Below, piece by piece: positions 22,529 to 27,111 of a stretch of 27,111 nucleotides of DNA. Origin of the DNA: Rhodospirillales bacterium (GTDB taxonomy: Bacteria > Pseudomonadota > Alphaproteobacteria > Rhodospirillales_A > JACZKS01); contig JABGRG010000049.1 of NCBI GenBank assembly GCA_018648445.1, positions 1 through 27,111 on the forward strand, written 5' to 3'. The notes beneath the pieces were generated by a model. That model was not told the DNA's origin. It made no database searches and saw nothing but the letters and a program-made list of their open reading frames with translations. Both the position numbers and the translations under genes were made by a program. Each line of letters begins with the position of its first letter. Within the stretch, counting starts at the first letter, position 1.

Positions 22529-23962
22529 ATGTCCGATTTCGATCTTGTCATTCGCAATGGAACGGTGGCCACGGCGGCCGACGTGTTTTCTTGCGATATT
22601 GGTATCAAGACGGGTCGCGTCGTCGCCCTCGGTGAAAATTTGTCGTCGGGCGCAACCGAGATAGACGCTACGGACAAGCTGGTGCTTCCCGGCGGCATAG
22701 ACGGTCATTGTCACTTTGACCAGGAGACGGGTGACGCCTCCGTGATGGCCGATGATTTCGCGTCGGGTACCCTTTCGGCCGCGTTCGGCGGCACCACCAC
22801 GGTCATTCCGTTTGCCTGCCAGACAAGGGGCGACACCCTGCGTGCCGCGGTTGACGAGTATCACCGGCGCGCGGACGGCAAGGCGGTCATCGATTACGCC
22901 TTTCACATGATCGTCACCGACGCCAGCGATCAGGTTCTGGGTCAAGAACTGCCCGCCATGATCAAAGAGGGCTATACCTCGTTCAAGATCTACATGACCT
23001 ACGACGCCCTCAAACTGAACGACGGCGAAATTCTTTCGGTTCTGGCGTTGGCCCGGCGCGAGGGTGCAATGGTCATGATCCATGCCGAAAATTCGGACTG
23101 TATTGCGTGGCTGACTGAAAAACTGGAACTTGCAGGAAAGACCGCGCCCCATTTCCATGCGGCTTCACGGCCGCCGGTGGTCGAGCGCGAGGCCACGCAC
23201 CGGGTTATTTCGCTGGCCGAACTTGTCGATGTTCCGATCCTGATCGTCCACGTATCGGGGCGCGAGGCGATGGAACAAATACGATGGGCGCAAGGGCGTG
23301 GGTTACAGGTCTATGCCGAGACCTGCCCGCAATATCTTTTCCTTACCGCCGAAGACATGGACCTTGACGGTTTCGAGGGAGCCAAGTGCGTTTGCAGCCC
23401 GCCACCGCGCGATAAGGCCGATCAGCAAGCGGTTTGGAACGGCATTGAAAACGGCCTTTTCCAGGTGTTTTCATCGGACCACGCACCGTTCCGATTTGAC
23501 GACGCGAAAGGCAAAAAGCTGCATGGAACGAACGCTTCTTTCCGCGAAATTCCGAACGGGATTCCGGGCGTTGAGACCCGCCTGCCGCTGCTGTTTTCCG
23601 AAGGGGTTGGCAAGGGCCGCATCGACATTACGCGTTTCGTTGAACTGACGGCGGCCAATCCGGCGCGCACTTACGGCCTGTATCCGCGCAAGGGAACGAT
23701 CGCCGTCGGCTCGGACGCCGATATTGCGATCTGGGACCCTGAACGCGAGGTCAAGATCACCAACGACATTCTCCACCACAATGTGGATTACACGCCCTAC
23801 GAAGGAATGGTTGTCAAAGGCTGGCCCGAAACCGTTGTGTCGCGCGGCGAAATCGTCGTTCGCGACGGCGGCTTTCATGGCGCCAAGGACCGTGGCGAAT
23901 TTCTCAAATGCGATCAACCCGCTCCCGCCCGCCCGAGGGGAACGGATCGGCCCGTCTGGTAA
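22529..23962 (+). CDS. hydA: D-hydantoinase / dihydropyrimidinase
   Basis: A 477-residue cyclic amidase of the dihydropyrimidinase/D-hydantoinase family, which opens 5,6-dihydropyrimidines or 5-substituted hydantoins to N-carbamoyl acids. The full binuclear zinc set is present: His60 and His62 in DGHCHFD, the carboxylated Lys153 in SFKIYMTYD with Tyr155 nearby, His185 in MIHAENSD, His241 in HVSG and Asp317 in SSDHAPF. Length is normal. The ATG at 22529 is chosen over the GTG just before it, with GGGGGG upstream. The usual partner genes for beta-alanine synthesis or N-carbamoylase, and the reductase genes preA/preT, are absent, which favours a hydantoin or other cyclic imide over uracil. Its stop codon lies in the loop of a hairpin, ahead of dctP. 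Confidence 0.94.
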   Translation: MSDFDLVIRNGTVATAADVFSCDIGIKTGRVVALGENLSSGATEIDATDKLVLPGGIDGHCHFDQETGDASVMADDFASGTLSAAFGGTTTVIPFACQTRGDTLRAAVDEYHRRADGKAVIDYAFHMIVTDASDQVLGQELPAMIKEGYTSFKIYMTYDALKLNDGEILSVLALARREGAMVMIHAENSDCIAWLTEKLELAGKTAPHFHAASRPPVVEREATHRVISLAELVDVPILIVHVSGREAMEQIRWAQGRGLQVYAETCPQYLFLTAEDMDLDGFEGAKCVCSPPPRDKADQQAVWNGIENGLFQVFSSDHAPFRFDDAKGKKLHGTNASFREIPNGIPGVETRLPLLFSEGVGKGRIDITRFVELTAANPARTYGLYPRKGTIAVGSDADIAIWDPEREVKITNDILHHNVDYTPYEGMVVKGWPETVVSRGEIVVRDGGFHGAKDRGEFLKCDQPAPARPRGTDRPVW

Positions 23963-23970
23963 GCAGACGG
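23952..23970 (+). other. Stem-loop enclosing the hydantoinase stop codon
   Basis: CCGTCTG at 23952-23958 and CAGACGG at 23964-23970 are perfect seven-base inverted repeats with loop GTAAG that holds the TAA stop (23960-23962). GGAA (23939-23942) could pair with TTCC (23971-23974) beyond a bulge. No U-tract follows, so it is more likely a processing or stabilising structure in front of the dctP message than a terminator. Confidence 0.5.
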
Positions 23971-24033
23971 TTCCGGAAATGACGAAGGTAATCGGGTTTT
24001 GACCAGGGATATGGACTAAAGGGAGTTTCGAAA

Positions 24034-25023
24034 ATGAAGAGTTATTTACGTGGACTGGGCGCGGCAGTGACCGCCGTTGCAGTTTTGACCGCAGGTGCGG
24101 CGCAGGCCGACAAGATCCGGATTGCCGGCAACTTCGCCGTCGATCATTCAAGCAGCCTCGCCATGGAAGTTTTCAAGGATGAACTGGCGAAATTGACCAA
24201 CGGCGGCCTGACGGCTGATTTGTTCCCCGCCATGCAGCTTGGCGGCGCAAAGGAAAACGTCGACCAGGTGCGTTCCGGAACGGTTTTCGCCACCTGGATC
24301 GGCATTGCCTATCTGTCGCGCACGGTGCCCGAACTTGAGGCTGTCAGCCTTCCGTTCGTGTTTGCCAACCGCGAACAGGCATTCCGCGTCATGGACAGCT
24401 CGGTTGGCGATCTGCTCAACGAAAAGCTTGGCAAAAAGGGTTACACCGCGTTGGGTTATATGGAACTGGGTTCGCGCAACGCCACCAACAACGTGCGCCC
24501 GCTCAAAACCCTAGAGGATTTCAAGGGCCTGAAAATTCGCCTGCAGCCCAATGAGACCCACCTTGCCACCTTCCGCGCTATTGGCGCCAACCCGGTTTCC
24601 ATGGGCATCAAGGAAGTCTATTCGGCCATGCAGCAGGGCGTGCTTGACGGTCAGGAAAACCCGTTCAGCATCATCGCCACCAAGCGTTTCGACGAAGTGC
24701 AGAAGTACCTGTCGGATTCCGGACACTTCTTCGACTTCATCATCCTTGTCGCCAACAAGCGCAAGTTTGAGAAAATGAGCGCCGCGAACCAGGATGCCGT
24801 GCGCAAAGCCACCGCTAAGGCCATTGCCTGGCAGCGCGCTAAGGCCGCCGAAGAAGATGTTGCCTCCGTCAAAGAACTGCAGAAGCGTGGCATGCAGTTT
24901 GATCCGCTGTCCGACGCAACCCGCGCCGCCCTCAAAAAGGCGACCTCGGGCGTGGTCGGCGAGCTGAAAAAGAAAATCGGCAGCGACGTGATCGACGCGG
25001 TTCTTGCCGAGGCTGCGAAATGA
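24034..25023 (+). CDS. dctP: TRAP transporter substrate-binding protein (DctP family)
   Basis: A 329-residue periplasmic binding protein with a Sec signal peptide MKSYLRGLGAAVTAVAVLTA and probable cleavage after GAAQA at residue 25. The DctP hallmark is clear: LEDFKGLKIRLQPNETHLATF with the carboxylate-binding Arg169, then NPVSMGIKEVYSAMQQGVLDGQENP. It is closer in length and motif to the classical C4-dicarboxylate/sialate type than the first DctP in this window, and contains no cysteine. GGGAG precedes the ATG. Its TGA overlaps the ATG of dctQ (ATGA). It supplies TRAP-2, in one unit with the hydantoinase, so its ligand is probably the hydantoinase substrate or a carboxylate precursor. Confidence 0.96.
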   Translation: MKSYLRGLGAAVTAVAVLTAGAAQADKIRIAGNFAVDHSSSLAMEVFKDELAKLTNGGLTADLFPAMQLGGAKENVDQVRSGTVFATWIGIAYLSRTVPELEAVSLPFVFANREQAFRVMDSSVGDLLNEKLGKKGYTALGYMELGSRNATNNVRPLKTLEDFKGLKIRLQPNETHLATFRAIGANPVSMGIKEVYSAMQQGVLDGQENPFSIIATKRFDEVQKYLSDSGHFFDFIILVANKRKFEKMSAANQDAVRKATAKAIAWQRAKAAEEDVASVKELQKRGMQFDPLSDATRAALKKATSGVVGELKKKIGSDVIDAVLAEAAK

Positions 25024-25550
25024 TCTCCAACACTCAGGGGCCGGCGGTTTCCGCTGGCCCCATCACTTTGTTGATGAATTTGGTTCGGCGGATGGACCAA
25101 GCGTCGTACTGGGTTGTCGTGGCCGTTATGGCCGCCATGGCGATCCTTGTGGCCGCTCAGGTCTTTTTCCGCTACGCGCTGTCGTCGTCCATTGATTCAG
25201 CCGATGAATTATCGCGGCTGTTTTTTGTGTGGTCGATGTTCATGGCCATTCCCCATGGCATTAAAATTGGTATCCATGTGGGCATCGACCTTATGGTTCG
25301 GCAGTTCAGCGAGAACCTTCGGGAATTTCTTTTCCGCCTGATGAGCGCCGCCAGCGCCGTGCTTATGGTTATCGTATTTTATGTCACGATCTTTGTAACC
25401 GCCGACAAGTGGCAGGACCTCATGCCCACCATCGACGTTACGGCGGCCGTTTATTACATTCCGGTCCTTTTGTCGGCCGGACATTCTTTCCTTCATTTGG
25501 TTGTTTTGACCTGGGGCGGATCCAAAATCTGGCAGGAGGCGTCGTCATGA
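25020..25550 (+). CDS. dctQ: TRAP transporter small permease subunit (DctQ)
   Basis: A 176-residue membrane protein with four predicted helices. The conserved region AAQVFFRYALSSSIDSADELSRLFFVWSMF and the GIKIGIHVGIDLMVRQ segment identify DctQ. It overlaps dctP at its start and dctM at its end, each by ATGA, so the three subunits are made in a coupled way, unlike TRAP-1, where dctP is set apart by a hairpin. Confidence 0.95.
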   Translation: MISNTQGPAVSAGPITLLMNLVRRMDQASYWVVVAVMAAMAILVAAQVFFRYALSSSIDSADELSRLFFVWSMFMAIPHGIKIGIHVGIDLMVRQFSENLREFLFRLMSAASAVLMVIVFYVTIFVTADKWQDLMPTIDVTAAVYYIPVLLSAGHSFLHLVVLTWGGSKIWQEASS

Positions 25551-26827
25551 CCCTCATCGTCGTCGTTTCCTTCCTTATCTTTGCCCTGCTTGGAATGCCG
25601 TTGGCCTTCGCCCTGGGGTTCGCTTCATTGGGCGCGCTGATGATGGCGGATATTGAATTGCTGGTGCTGCCGCAGCGCATGATGCACGCGGTCGACAATT
25701 TCCCGCTGATGGCCATTCCGCTGTTCATGCTGGCCGGCGAATTGATGGTCGAGGCCGGTATCATGCAGCGCCTGATCGACTTCGCCAACAGCATTATCGG
25801 TCGCCTTCATGGCGGGCTAGCCCATGTCACTATCATTTCCGGAATGATCCTGGCCGCCGTCAGCGGCGCCGCCGTCGCCAGCGCCAGTGCGCTGGGCAGT
25901 TCCCTGGTGCCGTCGCTCAGCAAGCAATACGAAAAAGGCTATACCAGCGCCATCATTTGTTCGGCGGCCAATCTGGGACCGATTATCCCACCCAGCAACG
26001 CGATGATCGTTTACGCCCTGATGGCGGGATCCAGTGTTTCGGTGGGCGGACTGTTCATGGCAGGTGTGGTGCCGGGATTAATTCTGACCATCGGCTTTAT
26101 GGCGCTTGCCAGCTTCATCTCCATGAAGCGCAATTACCCGCTAACCGGCGAAGCCTTCAGCATTCGCAACGTTCTTATTCAGTCGCGCAAAGCCTTCATC
26201 ATTTTCATGATGCCGGTGATCGTCGTTGGAGGCATCGTCGGCGGCGTCTTCACGGCGACCGAGGGTGCGGCCATCGCTGTCGTTTATGCCGCCTTGATCG
26301 GGTTCTTTATTACCCGCGCGTTGAAGATTTCCGACCTCCCCGGCGCGTTGTTCCGGGCGGCGGTTACGGCGGCGATGGTTGGCGCTCTTATCGCATTCGC
26401 GGCGACGGTGACGTTCGTATTCACCATCGATATGGTTCCGGCGCGGATGTCTGAGTACATTCAGAGCCTGACCAGCGATCCGACGACGTTCATTCTTCTG
26501 GTCATGGTCATGCTGATCGTGGTTGGCATGTTCATCGAATCGAACGCCGCCTACATCATGCTGGTGCCGTTGTTTGCGCCGATCGCACTCGCCTATAACA
26601 TCGACCCATTGTTCTTCGGCTTCCTGTTCGTGCTCAATCTGGTGGCGGGCATGATGACGCCGCCGGTGGGCGTGTTGCTGTTTGTCATGTGCGGCATCAC
26701 GCGCATTCCGATGACCGATCTGATCCGCAGCGTCTGGCCGTTTGTCGTTCTGCAGTATGTGGTGTTGATTCTTTGTGTTGTATTCCCCGAACTGGTAACG
26801 GCATTGCCGCACTATCTCGGGTTCTAA
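25547..26827 (+). CDS. dctM: TRAP transporter large permease subunit (DctM)
   Basis: A 426-residue inner-membrane protein, normal size for DctM with about twelve helices. Diagnostic parts are MPLAFALGFASLGALMM, FPLMAIPLFMLAGELMVEAGIM, AVSGAAVASASALGSSLVP, LGPIIPPSNAMIVYALM and MMTPPVGVLLFVMCGIT. The start is the ATG at 25547 overlapping the dctQ stop, with GGAGG upstream; the open frame that begins at 25409 overlaps dctQ and is not used. It ends the racemase-hydantoinase-TRAP-2 unit, and its stop overlaps that of the opposing deacetylase-like gene by four bases. Confidence 0.96.
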   Translation: MTLIVVVSFLIFALLGMPLAFALGFASLGALMMADIELLVLPQRMMHAVDNFPLMAIPLFMLAGELMVEAGIMQRLIDFANSIIGRLHGGLAHVTIISGMILAAVSGAAVASASALGSSLVPSLSKQYEKGYTSAIICSAANLGPIIPPSNAMIVYALMAGSSVSVGGLFMAGVVPGLILTIGFMALASFISMKRNYPLTGEAFSIRNVLIQSRKAFIIFMMPVIVVGGIVGGVFTATEGAAIAVVYAALIGFFITRALKISDLPGALFRAAVTAAMVGALIAFAATVTFVFTIDMVPARMSEYIQSLTSDPTTFILLVMVMLIVVGMFIESNAAYIMLVPLFAPIALAYNIDPLFFGFLFVLNLVAGMMTPPVGVLLFVMCGITRIPMTDLIRSVWPFVVLQYVVLILCVVFPELVTALPHYLGF

Positions 26828-27111
26828 ACGCCACGCATGGCGTCGCGCAAGGGGCGGAAGCCAACGGTTTGAATTCCGGTTTCCGTCAACCACGAGGCGA
26901 ATGCGCCGCTTTTCAGAATGCGGAATTCGTCCGTGCGGAAATGGGCACGCGGGGGCACGATGGTTTCGATGTCGCCGGACGTGTTGGGATGCAGCGCAAC
27001 AAAGGTAAGGCCGGGCGGCAGCGTTTCCACCAGCCGTTTGTAGGTGGCATCGCTTTCTTCCGAGGAAACGCCCGGGGTCATGCGAAAGTCATCAATCAAG
27101 GGCATACCCTG
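26824..27111 (-). CDS. Partial C-terminus of a probable YdjC/ChbG-type deacetylase
   Basis: The reading frame stays open to the right edge, so only about the last 95 residues are seen; the first ATG inside (27105) is probably internal. The sequence LPPGLTFVALHPNTSGDIETIVPPRAHFRTDEFRIL with His at the start of HPNTSGD, followed by SGAFASWLTETGIQTVGFRPLRD, resembles the C-terminal end of polysaccharide-deacetylase-like YdjC/ChbG proteins, where a HPG-type motif is followed by an Arg/Glu-containing segment and a final strand and helix. Identification rests on a short piece and could be wrong. It converges on dctM of TRAP-2 with a four-base stop overlap. Confidence 0.5.
   Translation of the reverse strand, partial: QGMPLIDDFRMTPGVSSEESDATYKRLVETLPPGLTFVALHPNTSGDIETIVPPRAHFRTDEFRILKSGAFASWLTETGIQTVGFRPLRDAMRGV

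Noticed and set aside
26828..26843. Inverted repeat ACGCCA-CGCA-TGGCGT after dctM of TRAP-2 as terminator
   Set aside because: Only six pairs, inside the coding end of the opposing gene, and no T-run follows on the plus strand.
26141..26893. Minus-strand open frame of 250 codons opposite dctM of TRAP-2
   Set aside because: Product is almost entirely polar His/Arg/Asn repeats as expected from the complement of membrane-protein codons.
1..27111. CRISPR arrays, tRNA or rRNA genes, insertion sequences, prophage or defence genes
   Set aside because: No regular repeats, no cloverleaf-like sequence and no transposase, integrase or phage protein was seen on either strand.

Overview
The window reads as a gene-dense stretch of an alphaproteobacterial chromosome. 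GC is roughly 60 % by eye, Shine-Dalgarno sites are strong (GGAGG type), the IlvC-like protein is of the alphaproteobacterial short type, and there are two complete TRAP transporters together with hydantoinase/oxoprolinase genes. This mix is typical of marine or soil heterotrophs that scavenge organic acids and N-containing compounds; the genus cannot be told from the sequence. No rRNA, tRNA, CRISPR array, insertion sequence or phage gene was seen. Twenty-six coding sequences are supported, one of them cut by the right edge.

Layout. (1) 110-3855: an AEC-family transporter (+), then on the minus strand a DUF2848 protein followed by an amidase-signature enzyme, and a small HD-domain phosphohydrolase (+). 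(2) 3875-8080, minus: TRAP transporter 1 (dctP, dctQ, dctM) followed by a short-chain dehydrogenase and a cupin. (3) 8473-10548, minus: an IlvC-like ketol-acid reductoisomerase followed 12 bases later by a phosphotriesterase-superfamily hydrolase; divergent from these (10688-12738, plus) is an RraA-type aldolase coupled by TAATG to a class III aminotransferase. (4) 12735-16632, minus: hyuB-hyuA, divergent from pxpB-pxpC and a DUF1445/YcsI protein (16791-19448, plus). (5) 19455-21373, minus: a GntR/FCD regulator and an amidohydrolase. (6) 21775-26827, plus: an Asp/Glu-racemase/arylmalonate-decarboxylase-fold enzyme, a D-hydantoinase/dihydropyrimidinase, and TRAP transporter 2 (dctP-dctQ-dctM with ATGA overlaps). 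(7) a C-terminal fragment of a probable YdjC/ChbG-type deacetylase (minus) at the right edge.

How the genes fit together (inference). Nearly everything is uptake, opening of C-N rings or amide bonds, or handling of 2-oxo/hydroxy acids: two TRAP systems for carboxylates, a hydantoinase, HyuAB, PxpBC, an amidase, two amidohydrolase-superfamily enzymes, an aldolase, an aminotransferase, a dehydrogenase and a reductoisomerase. The most natural reading is several catabolic cassettes for lactam, hydantoin or amide-type compounds placed side by side. Block 6 is the clearest unit: regulator, intergenic promoter with palindrome, ring-opening enzyme, racemase/decarboxylase and its own transporter. Substrates cannot be assigned from sequence alone. 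The most unusual individual items are the IlvC paralogue with an acidic NADP-loop, the single-cysteine racemase/decarboxylase beside the hydantoinase, and the PxpBC-YcsI set lacking PxpA but facing HyuAB.
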